DNA of 64,000 nucleotides from Sulfuritalea sp. (GCA_030680805.1 JAUXUK010000064.1:1-64000); one strand, 5' to 3'; shown: positions 12,132 to 22,128, counted from the stretch's first letter. Made by a program: numbers and translations. Notes: generated by a model not told the origin, from the letters alone.

Positions 12132-12981
12132 CGGGCAGTTTCACGTAAATGGGCGCCATGGCCTCGTTCTGGGTAATTTCGATCAGAGCCTCGCGCGCCA
12201 GTTCGAGCAGGGCGAGAAAGCTCACCACCAATCCCTGGGCGCCGAGGGTCAGGTCGAACAACTGGTCAAACACCACGTAACCTCCGCCCTGCAGGCGCCG
12301 CAGGATAATGCTCATGTGCTCGCGCACGGACAGCTCCTCGCGGTGGATCTTGTGGTGCTGATGCACCCTCGCCTGCTTCATGAGCGACAGCCAGGCGACT
12401 TGCAGATCGTGCAAGCTTACCTCGGGTTGGCGCTCCGCGACCTTGTCAGCGATCCACACGGTGATCCACTCGTAATCGCGCCCCGCCTGCGGCATTTCAT
12501 CGAGCTTGGCCGCCGAGGCTTTCATGCGCTCGTATTCGATCAGGCGGCGCACCAGTTCGGCACGCGGATCTTCCGGCTCGCCATTCTCGGCCTTGGGCGG
12601 GCGCGGCAAGAGCATGCGCGACTTGATCTCGATCAGCATGGCCGCCATCAGCAGGTATTCGGCCGCGAGTTCGAGGTTGCCCTTGCGCATCGCCTCGACA
12701 TAGATCAGATACTGCGCCGTGAGCGGCGCCATCGGGATGTCGAGCACGCTGATGTTGGCCCGGCGGATCAGGTACAACAGCAAATCGAGCGGGCCCTCGA
12801 AGGAGTCGAGGATGATCTCCAGCGCATCCGGCGGGATGTAGAGGTCGCGCGGCATTTCGGCCAGAAACTCGCCATAGACCTTTGGCAGATGCGCCACGGC
12901 GGCGGCCTCGAAAGTCGGCGCTGGCGCGCTCTGCGTACCTGGGATTCCGCTTTGCGGGCAGGTAACGGCGTTTTCGATCAC
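12115..12981 (-). CDS. scpA: Segregation and condensation protein ScpA
   Basis: ScpA is the kleisin subunit of the bacterial condensin. The 288-residue product has the N-terminal SMC-binding region with the family signature [24 protein letters not shown], then [13 protein letters not shown] and a C-terminal winged helix ([19 protein letters not shown]). I chose the GTG at 12981, whose GTGA overlaps the trpS stop by 4 nt. Upstream codons would lie inside trpS. The first 45 residues are variable and include one copy of the dispersed motif (at 12911), encoding PAPTFE. Confidence 0.93.
   Translation of the reverse strand: MIENAVTCPQSGIPGTQSAPAPTFEAAAVAHLPKVYGEFLAEMPRDLYIPPDALEIILDSFEGPLDLLLYLIRRANISVLDIPMAPLTAQYLIYVEAMRKGNLELAAEYLLMAAMLIEIKSRMLLPRPPKAENGEPEDPRAELVRRLIEYERMKASAAKLDEMPQAGRDYEWITVWIADKVAERQPEVSLHDLQVAWLSLMKQARVHQHHKIHREELSVREHMSIILRRLQGGGYVVFDQLFDLTLGAQGLVVSFLALLELAREALIEITQNEAMAPIYVKLPDAAAV
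12911..12926 (+). repeat. Dispersed 25-bp motif, copy 1 (core only)
   Basis: An exact 16-base core AAAGTCGGCGCTGGCG in the + orientation, inside the 5' end of scpA on the opposite strand. The 3' half of the consensus has diverged. Confidence 0.7.
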
Positions 12982-14180
12982 GAGTAGTCCAGCCCGATTG
13001 CTTCGCGCACGTCGCGCATGGTTTCCTGCGCCAGCTTGCGCGCTTTTTCGCAACCATCCGCAATGATGTTCCTGACCAGTTGCGGATCTTCCTCGTACAT
13101 CTTGGCCCGTTCACGCATCGGTTCCTGTTCCCGCAGCACGCCTTCGATCACCGGCTGCTTGCATTCGATGCAGCCGATGCCGGCCGAGCGGCAGCCGCCC
13201 TGCACCCAGGTCTTGACCTCTTCGCTGGAATAGATCAGATGAAATTGCCACACCGGACATTTGTCGGGGTCACCCGGATCGGTGCGCCGCACGCGCTGCG
13301 GATCGGTCTGCATGGTACGAATCTTCTTGCCGACAATGTCGGCATCTTCACGCAGCGTGATGGTATTGCCGTAGGACTTCGACATTTTCTGGCCATCGAG
13401 CCCCGGCATGCGCGAGGCATGGGTCAGCAGCGCATCGGGTTCCACCAGAATCATCTTGCGCGAGCCTTCCAGCCAGCCGAACAGGCGCTCGCGATCACCC
13501 AGGGAAAGGCTCTGTGCCTCGTTGAGCAGTTGGTGTGCCTGCTCCAGCGCTTCATCTTCTCCCCGCTCCTGGTAGCTGGTGCGCAACTCGTCGTAGAGCT
13601 TGGCGCGCTTGCTGCCAAGCTTCTTGACCGCCTCGCGCGCCTTGTCCTCGAAGCCCGGTTCGCGACCGTACAGGTGGTTGAAACGGCGCGCGATCTCGCG
13701 CGTGAATTCAACGTGCGGCACCTGGTCATCGCCCACCGGCACGCGATTGGCCCGATAAATGAGGATGTCGGCGGCCTGCAGCAGCGGATAGCCGAGAAAG
13801 CCGTAGGTCGTCAGATCCTTGTGCGACAGCTTCTCCTGCTGGTCCTTGTAGGTCGGCACGCGCTCCAGCCAGCCCAGCGGCGTCATCATCGACAGCAGCA
13901 GGTGCAGCTCGGCGTGCTCGGGCACTTTGGACTGGATGAAGATGGTCGCCTGGGAGGGATCGACCCCGGCCGCCAGCCAGTCGATGATCATGTCGTTGGC
14001 GTTGTCGGTAATCGTGCCCGGCTCGTCGTAGGCAGTGGTCAATGCATGCCAGTCCGCAACGAAGAAAAGACAGGGATACTCGTGCTGGAGCTTGACCCAG
14101 TTGGCAAGTACGCCGTGATAGTGGCCGAGGTGGAGTCGCCCGGTGGGGCGCATGCCGGAGAGAACTTTTTCTGCGTACAT
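12978..14180 (-). CDS. trpS: Tryptophan--tRNA ligase
   Basis: A class I aminoacyl-tRNA synthetase charging tRNA-Trp. The 400-residue product has the HIGH-type motif HLGHYHG near residue 17 and the KMSKS motif GQKMSKSYGN near residue 265. It is longer than the roughly 335-residue E. coli enzyme because of an inserted helical segment (YGREPGFEDKAREAVKKLGS onward), seen in many betaproteobacterial TrpS proteins. It begins 1 nt after the site-2 protease gene ends, and its stop overlaps scpA by 4 nt, so the genes form one operon. Confidence 0.96.
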   Translation of the reverse strand: MYAEKVLSGMRPTGRLHLGHYHGVLANWVKLQHEYPCLFFVADWHALTTAYDEPGTITDNANDMIIDWLAAGVDPSQATIFIQSKVPEHAELHLLLSMMTPLGWLERVPTYKDQQEKLSHKDLTTYGFLGYPLLQAADILIYRANRVPVGDDQVPHVEFTREIARRFNHLYGREPGFEDKAREAVKKLGSKRAKLYDELRTSYQERGEDEALEQAHQLLNEAQSLSLGDRERLFGWLEGSRKMILVEPDALLTHASRMPGLDGQKMSKSYGNTITLREDADIVGKKIRTMQTDPQRVRRTDPGDPDKCPVWQFHLIYSSEEVKTWVQGGCRSAGIGCIECKQPVIEGVLREQEPMRERAKMYEEDPQLVRNIIADGCEKARKLAQETMRDVREAIGLDYS

Positions 14181-14181
14181 T

Positions 14182-14826
14182 TCAAAAACCGAAAAGGGTT
14201 CGAATCAGGCTGTTGAACAGCCACAATAATGGCCTCAGGATGGTATCAAGCACCCCTAGGAACAGCAATGCCAGCAAAATCGGGAAACCCCATCGCTCCA
14301 GCTGCGAGAACTTCCAGGCCGCGCGATGAGGCAACAGGCTCACCACGATCCGGCCGCCATCCAGCGGCGGCAAGGGCAGCAGGTTCAGCACCATCAAGAC
14401 GCCGTTGACGCTGATGCCGACCCGCGCCATTTCCTTCAATGCTTCCGCGTAGGCAAATTCCGGGCTTCCGATCGCCAGTTTCAACACCAGCGCCCAAAGC
14501 AGCGCCATGAACAGGTTCGCCCCCGGCCCGGCTGCCGCCACCCAGAGCATGTCCTGCTTGGGACGCCGCAACCGGCCGAAATCCACCGGCACCGGCTTGG
14601 CCCAGCCGAACAACAAGCCGCCACCCGAAACCAACAGTATCAGCGCCGGAACCAGCAGGGTTCCCACCATATCCACGTGTCGCAGCGGATTCAGGCTGAT
14701 GCGCCCCATCTGCCATGCCGTCGGATCGCCGAAGTGCCGTGCCGCGTAGCCGTGCGCCGCCTCATGCAACGTGATGGCAAAGATGACCGGCAGGGCGGAA
14801 ATCGCCAGCGTCTGAATAACATTCAT
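14182..14826 (-). CDS. Site-2 protease family membrane metalloprotease
   Basis: The 214-residue integral membrane protein has the zinc-binding HEAAH motif at residues 21-25, inside the first transmembrane helix. The second metal-ligand motif, NLLPLPPLDGGR, is near residues 148-159 with Asp156. This is the minimal S2P/M50 core with about five membrane segments and no PDZ domain, unlike RseP. The substrate is unknown. In betaproteobacteria this gene commonly lies beside trpS and scpA, as here. It is co-transcribed with trpS. Confidence 0.9.
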   Translation of the reverse strand: MNVIQTLAISALPVIFAITLHEAAHGYAARHFGDPTAWQMGRISLNPLRHVDMVGTLLVPALILLVSGGGLLFGWAKPVPVDFGRLRRPKQDMLWVAAAGPGANLFMALLWALVLKLAIGSPEFAYAEALKEMARVGISVNGVLMVLNLLPLPPLDGGRIVVSLLPHRAAWKFSQLERWGFPILLALLFLGVLDTILRPLLWLFNSLIRTLFGF

Positions 14827-14853
14827 GGGAGGGGCGAATTCTATCAGACCGGG

Positions 14854-15480
14854 TCATGCCAGCCCGAAAGGCGCCAGCGGTCCCTGACCGGCACGCACGA
14901 GTTCCGGCTGGGCACTGGTCAGGTTGATGACGGTGGTCATTTCCATGCCGCAGCCGCCGGCGTCGATCACCAGATCGAGCAGCTTTTCCAGATGCTGGCG
15001 TATCTCGTCCGCATCCGCCAGCGGCGCCTCGGCGCCGGGCAGAATCAACGTTGAGGTGAGCAACGGTTCGTCCAGTTCTTCCAGCAGCGCCAGCGCCAGC
15101 GGATGATTCGGTACGCGCAGGCCGATGGTCTTGCGCTTGGGATGCAGCAGGCGACGCGGCAGTTCCTTGGTGCCTTCGAGGATGAAGGTATAGCTGCCCG
15201 GCGTGGTGGCCTTGAGCAGTCGATACTGCGCGTTGTCCACCCGCGCATAGGTGGCGATTTCGGACAAGTCGCGGCACATCAGCGTGAAATGATGCCGCTC
15301 ATCGACGCCGCGGATGCTGCGAATCCGGTCCAGCAGGGGCGCGTAGCCCGCCACGCCGGCCAGCGAATAGGCGGCATCCGTGGGCAGCGCGATCAGGCCG
15401 CCGCTGCGGGCAATCTCCGCCGCCTGCTTGATCAGGCGCGGTTGCGGATGTTCGGGATGAATGTGAAATAGCTGTGCCAT
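14854..15480 (-). CDS. L-threonylcarbamoyladenylate synthase-family protein (YciO type)
   Basis: The 208-residue protein belongs to the Sua5/YrdC/YciO fold: the nucleotide- and carbamoyl-binding strand LIALPTDAAYSLAG, KATTPGSYTFILEGTKELPRRLLHPKRKTIGLRVPNHP, and STLILPG. TsaC/Sua5 proteins make the precursor for t6A in tRNA. YciO paralogues have the same fold but poorly defined activity. The segment HHFTLMCRDLSEIATYA is typical of the YciO branch. It is transcribed with the PHP phosphatase gene upstream, 25 nt away. Confidence 0.85.
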   Translation of the reverse strand: MAQLFHIHPEHPQPRLIKQAAEIARSGGLIALPTDAAYSLAGVAGYAPLLDRIRSIRGVDERHHFTLMCRDLSEIATYARVDNAQYRLLKATTPGSYTFILEGTKELPRRLLHPKRKTIGLRVPNHPLALALLEELDEPLLTSTLILPGAEAPLADADEIRQHLEKLLDLVIDAGGCGMEMTTVINLTSAQPELVRAGQGPLAPFGLA

Positions 15481-15505
15481 GAAGGTTGCGCCGGGCGAGG
15501 ACCGC

Positions 15506-16348
15506 TCAGGCCAGTTGAGACCAGACGGGCGTCAGATCCTCGGGCAAATCGGGCAGCTTGCCCAGATCGATCCAGCTCTCTCCCGGCCCATGAAAATCCG
15601 AGCCGCGCGAAGCGAGAAAGCCGAACTGGCGTGCGATGTGGGCGAACTCGCGCACCTCGTCGTCCTTGTTGGAGCCCGACAGCACCTCGATGCCTCTCCC
15701 GCCCAAATCCTTGAATGCCCCGAACAATTCGATCCTCTCGGCCTTCGACAACCGGTAGCGACCCGGATGGGCGATCACCGCCGTACCGCCAGCGCCGACT
15801 ATCCAGCGCAGCGCGTCCTCCAGCGTCGCCCAGGCATGTTCCACATAGCCCGGCTTGCCTTTGGCCAGCCAGTAATCAAATACCGACTTGACATCCTTGG
15901 CATGCCCCTGCTCGGCAATGTAGCGGGCAAAGTGCGATCGGCTGACCAGTGCCGGATTGCCGGCATGGCGCAGCGCGCCCTCGTAGGCGCCATGGATGCC
16001 GACCTTGTCCAGCTCCGCCGCCATGCGCCCGGCGCGCGAATCGCGGCCGCTCCTGACCTGGCGCAGGCCCTCGATCAGCGCTGCATCGGCAGGATCGACG
16101 CCGAGTCCGACGATATGCACGGTCTGGTCGTCGCCCCAGGAAATCGACACCTCGACGCCATCGACAAAGCGCAGGCCGATTTCGTCGGCTGCGGCACGTG
16201 CTTCCGCCAGCCCGCCCAGTTCATCGTGGTCGGTCAGCGCCAACAGTTCGACGCCGTTCTCGGCAGCGCGACGCACCACTTCAGCCGGGGCAAGCAGGCC
16301 GTCGGATACCGTCGAATGGCAATGCAGATCGGCATTGAGCGCCTTCAT
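15506..16348 (-). CDS. PHP-domain 3',5'-nucleoside bisphosphate phosphatase (YciV/Rnm-like)
   Basis: The 280-residue protein has the PHP metal motifs DLHCHSTVSDG (His9, His11), ALTDHDELGG, the VEVSISW glutamate, an IAHPGRY histidine and a C-terminal GSDFHGPG. E. coli YciV (RnmV/Rnm) hydrolyses 3',5'-nucleoside bisphosphates and trims 5' ends of short RNAs. Here it lies beside a YciO homologue, as in E. coli, which supports the assignment. The ATG overlaps the alpha/beta hydrolase stop by 4 nt. A copy of the dispersed motif encodes VGAGGTAVI (15778-15802). Confidence 0.88.
   Translation of the reverse strand: MKALNADLHCHSTVSDGLLAPAEVVRRAAENGVELLALTDHDELGGLAEARAAADEIGLRFVDGVEVSISWGDDQTVHIVGLGVDPADAALIEGLRQVRSGRDSRAGRMAAELDKVGIHGAYEGALRHAGNPALVSRSHFARYIAEQGHAKDVKSVFDYWLAKGKPGYVEHAWATLEDALRWIVGAGGTAVIAHPGRYRLSKAERIELFGAFKDLGGRGIEVLSGSNKDDEVREFAHIARQFGFLASRGSDFHGPGESWIDLGKLPDLPEDLTPVWSQLA
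15778..15802 (-). repeat. Dispersed 25-bp motif, copy 2
   Basis: The reverse complement reads ATAGTCGGCGCTGGCG, GT, ACGGCGG, with two differences from the consensus. It lies within the PHP phosphatase gene. Confidence 0.8.
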
Positions 16349-17214
16349 GGGATGAAGAACTCCTCGATCAGGCGCGCTACCTGTTGCGGCTGGTCATGAT
16401 GAAGGTTGTGCCCGCACTCTTGCAGCGTCACCTCGCGCACATCGCGAAAACACTGTATCCGGCTGCGGTAGTCCTCCGAATCGACAGCGAACAACTGCTT
16501 GAAGATGAAGGAGTCGGCTGCCGTCACCCAAAGCACCGGGGCCGCCACCTGGCGCCAGATCGCCATCATTTCTTCAACCCGGTAAATGATCGGATTGACC
16601 CAGCGATGAAAGGGGTCGGCGGCCAGATGGATGCCGCCCGCCCCATCGTCTTCGCCCATGTGTTCGGCGAGATACTGCGCCTTCAGGTCCGACAGGCGCG
16701 GATTTTCCTTCTGCAGCCGCCCGGCGAATGCCGCGCGGTCGGGATAGGAGCGGAAACTCGGCGTATCGCGCAGCTGGTCAAGCCAATTGGCATAGCGTTC
16801 AGGCGCCTCTTCGGAGGCGTAGCGACGCAGGCCCAACCCTTCCAGATTTACCACGCCGGCAACGCGCGTTGGCCTGATACCGGCGTAGATGCAGGCCGCA
16901 TTGCCACCCAGGCTGTGCCCAACCAGTCGCACCGGCGACTCTGGCGAATAGTGATCGAGCAAGGCATCGAGATCGGCAACGTAGTCGGGGAACCAGTAAA
17001 CATCGTCGTTCCACTCTGACCGCCCGAAGCCGCGCCAATCCGGCGCCAGAATCCGCCAGTCGCGTTCCAGCGCATCGACCACGAATTGAAAGGAAGCCGA
17101 GACGTCGCACCAGCCATGCAGAAGAACCAGGAGCGGTGCCGATTCCGGTCCCCATGACCGCACATGGAGGCGCCGGCCACGCACTTGAACGAACTCGGAT
17201 TGACACGTTTTCAT
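16345..17214 (-). CDS. Alpha/beta hydrolase
   Basis: The 289-residue alpha/beta-fold hydrolase has the oxyanion-loop HGW at residues 33-35, the nucleophile elbow GHSLGG with Ser101, and a C-terminal catalytic His in ECGHNLHHDQ. No signal peptide is visible, so it is probably cytoplasmic. The substrate cannot be read from sequence. It lies 34 nt after the RidA gene of the aromatic operon and 4 nt into the PHP gene. It may therefore be the last catabolic gene (an ester or thioester hydrolase) or belong to the housekeeping group; I cannot decide. Confidence 0.85.
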   Translation of the reverse strand: MKTCQSEFVQVRGRRLHVRSWGPESAPLLVLLHGWCDVSASFQFVVDALERDWRILAPDWRGFGRSEWNDDVYWFPDYVADLDALLDHYSPESPVRLVGHSLGGNAACIYAGIRPTRVAGVVNLEGLGLRRYASEEAPERYANWLDQLRDTPSFRSYPDRAAFAGRLQKENPRLSDLKAQYLAEHMGEDDGAGGIHLAADPFHRWVNPIIYRVEEMMAIWRQVAAPVLWVTAADSFIFKQLFAVDSEDYRSRIQCFRDVREVTLQECGHNLHHDQPQQVARLIEEFFIP

Positions 17215-17248
17215 GCCGGCATTTTACCAGCCCGGCCCCGGGAGCCGT

Positions 17249-17680
17249 CTATTCCGGAATGACGGCGGTCGCCTCGATCTCGACGCGAGCAGCATCCTCT
17301 ATCAGGCCGCAGACCTGCACCGCGGTCATCGCCGGAAAATTGCGTCCGATCACCTCGCGATAGACCTCGCCGAGCTTCGGAAAGGCCGCGACATACTCGC
17401 GCTTGTCCACCACATACCAGGTCATGCGCACCAGATGTTCCGGCTTGCCCCCGGCTTCGGCCAGGATGGCCACGATGTTCAGCAGCGCCTGCCTGGCCTG
17501 CAACACCAGGTCGCTGCTATGGAAAAGACACTGGCCATCCCATCCGATCTGGCCACTGATGTGGACCGTGCGGCCGCGAGCGGCAATCCCGTTCGAGTAA
17601 CCCCTGGGAGCCGTCCATCCGGCCGGCTGGAGCACCTGTCGGTCGGACGCATCCCCGCCTTCCTCTGTTTTCGTTTTCAA
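17249..17680 (-). CDS. RidA/YjgF/UK114 family protein
   Basis: The 143-residue protein has the RidA core ([49 protein letters not shown], and [25 protein letters not shown]). RidA-fold proteins hydrolyse reactive enamine/imine intermediates. The start is a TTG at 17680 overlapping the acyl-CoA dehydrogenase stop, with a full AGGAGG Shine-Dalgarno 5 nt upstream. Its place in an operon with an aminobenzoyl-CoA-type oxygenase fits a role in clearing imine products or releasing ammonia; that role is inference. The usual RidA active-site Arg was not verified. Confidence 0.88.
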   Translation of the reverse strand: MKTKTEEGGDASDRQVLQPAGWTAPRGYSNGIAARGRTVHISGQIGWDGQCLFHSSDLVLQARQALLNIVAILAEAGGKPEHLVRMTWYVVDKREYVAAFPKLGEVYREVIGRNFPAMTAVQVCGLIEDAARVEIEATAVIPE

Positions 17681-18882
17681 TTGACCTCCTCATCCTTTCG
17701 TCCGGAACTCCCTGTTCCATCCTTAAGCAATTCGCGGGCGATGATCAGCTTCTGCACTTCGGTTGCGCCCTCGTAGATGCGCAAGGCCCGTATGTCCCGG
17801 TACAGCTTCTCCACCGGGGCCTCGCTGACCACGCCAAGCGCGCCGAGAATCTGCACGGCGGCGTCGATGACTTGCTGCGCCGACTCGGTCGCAACCATTT
17901 TCGCCATCGCCGCTTCCTTCGTCACTGTTCTGCCCTGATCACGCAACCACGCGGCGCGATAGACCAGCAAGGCCGACGCATCGATGGCGGCGGCCATGTC
18001 GGCCAGCCTGGCCTGCGTCAGTTGGAAATCGGCCAGGGCGTGGCTAAACATTCGGCGCGAAAGTGCGTGCTGCACGGCTTCGTCCAGCGCGCGCCGAGCG
18101 AAGCCCAGGGCCGCCGCAGCCACCGAGGTTCGGAAGATGTCGAGCGTGCGCATCGCGATCTTGAAGCCCTGCCCTGCGTCGCCCAGCCGCCGCTCGGCCG
18201 CAACGCGGCAGTGGGTAAAACGCAGGCGTGCCAGGGGATGCGGGGCGATGACTTCGATGCGTTCGGCGATTTCAAGGCCGGGCGTATCGGCGTCGACAAT
18301 GAAGGCCGTGATGCCCCTCGAACCCGGCGCTTCGCCGCTACGGGCAAACACCACGTAGAAATCCGCGATGCCGCCATTGGAAATCCATGTCTTCTCGCCA
18401 TTGAGGACATAGGCGTCCCCCTCCCGCCGCGCCGCACACTGCATGGCGGCGACATCGGAGCCGGCATCGGGTTCGGACAGTGCGAATGCTGCTATCGCCG
18501 ATCCTGCGGCGACGCGACTGAGATACTCGCGTTTCTGCGCATCATTCCCGTGCAGGGTGATCGCGCCGCTGCCGAGGCCCTGCATGGCAAAGGCGAAATC
18601 CGCCAAACCGGAGTGCCGTGCCAGAGTCTCGCGGATCAGGCAGACGGAGCGCGTATCGATTGCTTCTGCATGGCCACCGCTGGCAATGCCACCGATGGCA
18701 TGACGCAACCATCCAGCATCTCCCAGTTGCTTCACCAGTACGCGGCAGGCGGCGTCGGTCGCCTGCCCGCGGGCATGGGGCGAGTCGTCGATATGCTCAT
18801 GGGCCCAGTGCTCCAGTGATGCCGCCAGATCCCTGTGGCGCGGCTCCAGAAACGGCCAATCGAGGTATTGGGTATCTGCCAC
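17677..18882 (-). CDS. Acyl-CoA dehydrogenase
   Basis: A 401-residue FAD-dependent acyl-CoA dehydrogenase: [15 protein letters not shown] (FAD/substrate loop), [17 protein letters not shown], and the C-terminal [18 protein letters not shown] with the catalytic-base region Glu. The start is a GTG at 18882 after GAGGG, 3 nt downstream of the enoyl-CoA hydratase stop. It probably oxidises a ring-derived or ring-opened CoA ester formed by the operon's monooxygenase, passing electrons to ETF. The exact substrate is inferred from context only. Confidence 0.9.
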   Translation of the reverse strand: MADTQYLDWPFLEPRHRDLAASLEHWAHEHIDDSPHARGQATDAACRVLVKQLGDAGWLRHAIGGIASGGHAEAIDTRSVCLIRETLARHSGLADFAFAMQGLGSGAITLHGNDAQKREYLSRVAAGSAIAAFALSEPDAGSDVAAMQCAARREGDAYVLNGEKTWISNGGIADFYVVFARSGEAPGSRGITAFIVDADTPGLEIAERIEVIAPHPLARLRFTHCRVAAERRLGDAGQGFKIAMRTLDIFRTSVAAAALGFARRALDEAVQHALSRRMFSHALADFQLTQARLADMAAAIDASALLVYRAAWLRDQGRTVTKEAAMAKMVATESAQQVIDAAVQILGALGVVSEAPVEKLYRDIRALRIYEGATEVQKLIIARELLKDGTGSSGRKDEEVN

Positions 18883-18885
18883 TGC

Positions 18886-19740
18886 TTAGTCGCCCTCGAA
18901 CACCGGCTTCTGTTTCGCGACAAAGGCGTGATAGGCGCGATGAAAATCGTTGGTCGCCATGCAGATCGCCTGCGCCTGCGCTTCGGCCTCGATGGCTTCG
19001 TCGACGCCCATGTTCCATTCCTGCTGGAGCATTTTCTTGGTCATGCCGTGAGCGAACGTCGGGCCCTCGGCAAGCTCCTGCGCCAGCTTCATCGCCTCGA
19101 CGAGAAGGACATCCGGCTCGCACAGGCGATTGAAAAAGCCCCAGCGCTCGGCTTCCTCGCCGCCCATGGCGCGGCCGGTCAGCAGCAGTTCGGTGGCGCG
19201 ACCCTGCCCGATCATGCGCGGCAGCATGGCGCAGGCACCCATGTCGCAGCCCGCCAGACCGACCCGGCTGAACAGGAACGCGGTCTTCGCGCGCGAGGTC
19301 CCCAGCCGCATGTCAGAGCCGAGCGCCAGCAAGGCGCCAGCGCCGGCGCAGATACCGTCGATGACCGCAATCACCGGCTGCGGACAGGCGCGCATGGCCT
19401 TGATGACATCACCGGTCATGCGCGTGAAGGCCAGCAGGCCGGGCATGTCGAGTTCGGTCAGCGGCCCGATGATTTCGTGTACGTCGCCACCCGAGCAGAA
19501 GTTGCCGCCCTCGCCGGTCAGCACTACCGCTTTGACGTCGCTGGCATAGGCAAGATTGCGGAACAGGTCGCGCAGCTCGGCGTAGGAATCGAAAGTGAGT
19601 GGATTCTTGCGTTCGGGACGATTGAGGCTGACCACGGCCACCGCGCCCTCCATGCGATAGCTGAAGTGCCGCGCCCGATAGTCCTGCAGGCTTTGCCGGC
19701 TGCCGGGCAGATGGTGGGGCTTTCCCGCAAGGTGTTTCAT
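18886..19740 (-). CDS. Enoyl-CoA hydratase/isomerase family protein
   Basis: The 284-residue crotonase-fold protein has [25 protein letters not shown], the oxyanion segment [13 protein letters not shown], and [21 protein letters not shown] 28-residue N-terminal extension precedes the crotonase core. It sits 15 nt after the fused oxygenase gene and 3 nt before the dehydrogenase gene. In the 2-aminobenzoate operon of Azoarcus evansii a similar hydratase accompanies the monooxygenase/reductase. Here it could hydrate or open the non-aromatic ring CoA ester, by inference. Confidence 0.9.
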   Translation of the reverse strand: MKHLAGKPHHLPGSRQSLQDYRARHFSYRMEGAVAVVSLNRPERKNPLTFDSYAELRDLFRNLAYASDVKAVVLTGEGGNFCSGGDVHEIIGPLTELDMPGLLAFTRMTGDVIKAMRACPQPVIAVIDGICAGAGALLALGSDMRLGTSRAKTAFLFSRVGLAGCDMGACAMLPRMIGQGRATELLLTGRAMGGEEAERWGFFNRLCEPDVLLVEAMKLAQELAEGPTFAHGMTKKMLQQEWNMGVDEAIEAEAQAQAICMATNDFHRAYHAFVAKQKPVFEGD

Positions 19741-19755
19741 TCGTCGAGACTCCGT

Positions 19756-22059
19756 TCAGGCGTCGAGCGCAAGCTGCGCCGCACGTTCGAGATTGCGTTC
19801 AAGCTGCAGCCTGCCGCCCTGATACTGCGGCGGCCAGGAAATGTCCTTGAAGCCGAGTTCGGCCGCGGCATGCAGCGTCCAGGCCGGATCGGCCAAATGC
19901 GGACGCGCCAGTGCGCAAAGATCGGCGCGCCCTGCCGCGATGATGGTATTGACGTGGTCGGCCTCGAAGATGTTACCCACGGCGATGGTCGGCACATGCA
20001 ACTCATTGCGGATCTGGTCCGAGAACGGGACCTGGAACATGCGGCCATACACCGGCGCTTCGTCCTTGCTGACCTGGCCGGAAGACACATGAATGATGTC
20101 GGCACCCGCCGCCGTGAACAGGCGAGCAACCGCGACGGCGTCCTCCGGCGTGGTGCCGCCGGGCACCCAGTCGTGGGCCGAGATGCGCACCGACATCGGC
20201 TTCTCGGCCGGCCAGGCCTCGCGCATGGCGCGGAACACTTCCAGCGGGTAGCGACAGCGGTTCTCGACGCTGCCACCAAAACCGTCGCTGCGCCGGTTGG
20301 TCAGCGGCGAAATGAAGGACGACATCAGATAGCCATGAGCGGCATGGAACTCGATCATGTCAAAGTCGGCACTGGCGGCACGGCGGGTCGCCGCGACAAA
20401 CTCGGCCTTGATGCGCTCCATGTCGGCGCCATCCATCTCCCGCGGCGTCTGCGAGACTCCTTCGATGTATGGCAGCGCCGATGGCGCCAGCAGCGGCCAG
20501 GCGCCCGATTGCAACGGCATGTCGATCGCGTCCGACGCCAGCCGGGTCGCCCCCTTGCGTCCGGCGTGGCCGATCTGCAGCGCGATCCTGGTGTCACCAT
20601 TGGCATGCACGAAATCGACGATGCGCTTCCAGGCATCGCGCTGCGCGTCGTTCCATATCCCGGTGCATGCCGGCGTGATCCGCGCAGCTGCCGATATGCA
20701 GGTCATTTCGGTGATGATCAGCGCCGCCCCGCCCATGCCGCGGCTGCCGTAGTGAACCTGATGAAACTCCGCAGGCATGCCGTCCTGCGCCGAATAGGTG
20801 CACATCGGGGCAACGACGACGCGATTGGCCAAGGTCAGGTCGCGCAGTTTGAAAGGGGTGAACATCGGCGGCACCGGATCGGACTCGGCGGCGGGCGACA
20901 GCCCGCAGGTCCCGGCAAACCAGCGGTCGACGCCGGCAACGTAGCCCGGATCGCGCAGCTTCAGGTTGGCATGACCGACGCGTTGGCTGCCGGTGAGCAG
21001 CGAAAAGGCGAACTGCTCGGGTTCCAGATGTACATAGCGTTCGATGTTCTCGAACCAGACCATGCGATTGCGCGCTGCGCTTTGCAGCTTCAGCGCCTCG
21101 ACTTCGCGTTCGGCCTGGTAGCGGGCCAGGGCGACCGGAACATCGGCCTGACCGTCACCGAGAACCTGCACCAGGGCAATCGCATCCTCCATCGCCAGCT
21201 TGGTGCCGGAGCCGATGGAAAAATGCGCGGTATGCGCCGCATCGCCGATCAGCACGATGTTGTCCTTGAACCAGCGCTCGCACAGCACGCGATTGAACTT
21301 CAGCCAGATCGCCGAACCGCGCAGGTGGCGGGCGTTGGAAACCAGCGGCTGGCCGTCGAGCAGGTCGGCAAACAGCTTTTCGCAAAAGGCGATCGACTGA
21401 TCCGGCTCCATCCTGTCGATGCCGGCCTTGAGCCAGGTATCTTCAGGGGTCTCGACGATGAAGGTCGACCACTCCTCGTCGAAGCGATAGGCATGCAAAT
21501 TGAACCAGCCCCACTGCGTCTGCTTGAAGGCAAAGGTGAAGGCGTCGAGCTTCTTGCGGGTGCCGAGCCAGATGAAGCGGCACGTGCGCTGGTCGATGCG
21601 CGGATTGAAATGGTCGCTGTACGCGTTGCGGGTGGCCGAAAAGACGCCATCGGCACCGACCACCAGATCGTAGTTCCGGGAATAGTCGTCCGGATCGCGG
21701 AACTCGGTCTCGAATTCCAGGCGGACACCAAGCTCCATGGCGCGTTTCTGAAATATCCCGAGCAGCTTCCTGCGCGCAATCCCGCAGAAACCGTGCCCGC
21801 CGGAGGTGATCCTGCGATCCTTGAAGAATATGTCGATGTCGTCCCAGTGGCGGAAATTGCGCTCGATTTCCGCCACCACGTTCTCGTCTGCCTGACGAAA
21901 ACCATCCATGGTCTTGTCGGAAAAGACGATGCCCCAGCCAAAGGTGTCGTCGGCACGATTTCGCTCGAACACCGTGATGTCGCAGGCCGGGTTGGCCTTC
22001 TTCATCAGGATCGAGAAAAACAGGCCGGCGGGGCCTCCACCCAGGCACACGATACGCAT
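19756..22059 (-). CDS. Fused flavin monooxygenase/OYE-type reductase: 2-aminobenzoyl-CoA monooxygenase/reductase or salicylyl-CoA 5-hydroxylase
   Basis: A 767-residue two-domain enzyme. Residues 1 to about 390 are a class A FAD monooxygenase with N-terminal [11 protein letters not shown] and the second FAD motif [25 protein letters not shown]. From about residue 395 an Old-Yellow-Enzyme FMN barrel begins ([20 protein letters not shown]), with [23 protein letters not shown] and [10 protein letters not shown]. This fusion is known from 2-aminobenzoyl-CoA monooxygenase/reductase and salicylyl-CoA 5-hydroxylase, which act on aromatic CoA thioesters; the two cannot be told apart by eye. The start is the ATG at 22059 with GGAG 6 nt upstream. 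It heads the operon and has its own promoter. A dispersed-motif copy encodes AASADFDM. Confidence 0.9.
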   Translation of the reverse strand: MRIVCLGGGPAGLFFSILMKKANPACDITVFERNRADDTFGWGIVFSDKTMDGFRQADENVVAEIERNFRHWDDIDIFFKDRRITSGGHGFCGIARRKLLGIFQKRAMELGVRLEFETEFRDPDDYSRNYDLVVGADGVFSATRNAYSDHFNPRIDQRTCRFIWLGTRKKLDAFTFAFKQTQWGWFNLHAYRFDEEWSTFIVETPEDTWLKAGIDRMEPDQSIAFCEKLFADLLDGQPLVSNARHLRGSAIWLKFNRVLCERWFKDNIVLIGDAAHTAHFSIGSGTKLAMEDAIALVQVLGDGQADVPVALARYQAEREVEALKLQSAARNRMVWFENIERYVHLEPEQFAFSLLTGSQRVGHANLKLRDPGYVAGVDRWFAGTCGLSPAAESDPVPPMFTPFKLRDLTLANRVVVAPMCTYSAQDGMPAEFHQVHYGSRGMGGAALIITEMTCISAAARITPACTGIWNDAQRDAWKRIVDFVHANGDTRIALQIGHAGRKGATRLASDAIDMPLQSGAWPLLAPSALPYIEGVSQTPREMDGADMERIKAEFVAATRRAASADFDMIEFHAAHGYLMSSFISPLTNRRSDGFGGSVENRCRYPLEVFRAMREAWPAEKPMSVRISAHDWVPGGTTPEDAVAVARLFTAAGADIIHVSSGQVSKDEAPVYGRMFQVPFSDQIRNELHVPTIAVGNIFEADHVNTIIAAGRADLCALARPHLADPAWTLHAAAELGFKDISWPPQYQGGRLQLERNLERAAQLALDA
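20362..20386 (+). repeat. Dispersed 25-bp motif, copy 3
   Basis: AAAGTCGGCACTGGCG, GC, ACGGCGG, with two differences from the consensus. It lies in the reductase domain of the fused oxygenase gene. Confidence 0.75.
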
Positions 22060-22100
22060 CGGAATCTCCATGAACTGCAAAGTACCCGCTGATTTTTTAT

Positions 22101-22128
22101 TTTATATTTCAAGTATTAACCGCGTCAA
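22101..22128 (-). promoter_or_regulatory. Probable sigma-70 promoter of the aromatic CoA operon
   Basis: On the minus strand TTGACG (22128-22123) is followed after 16 bp by TATAAA (22106-22101), about 42 nt before the oxygenase ATG. The region 22085-22125 is strikingly AT-rich against the local background. No operator palindrome was identified with confidence. Confidence 0.65.

Noticed and set aside
18835-22092. 1085-codon open frame opposite the aromatic operon
   Set aside because: It spans several clear genes on the other strand, has shadow-like composition and no RBS-linked start; an antisense artefact.
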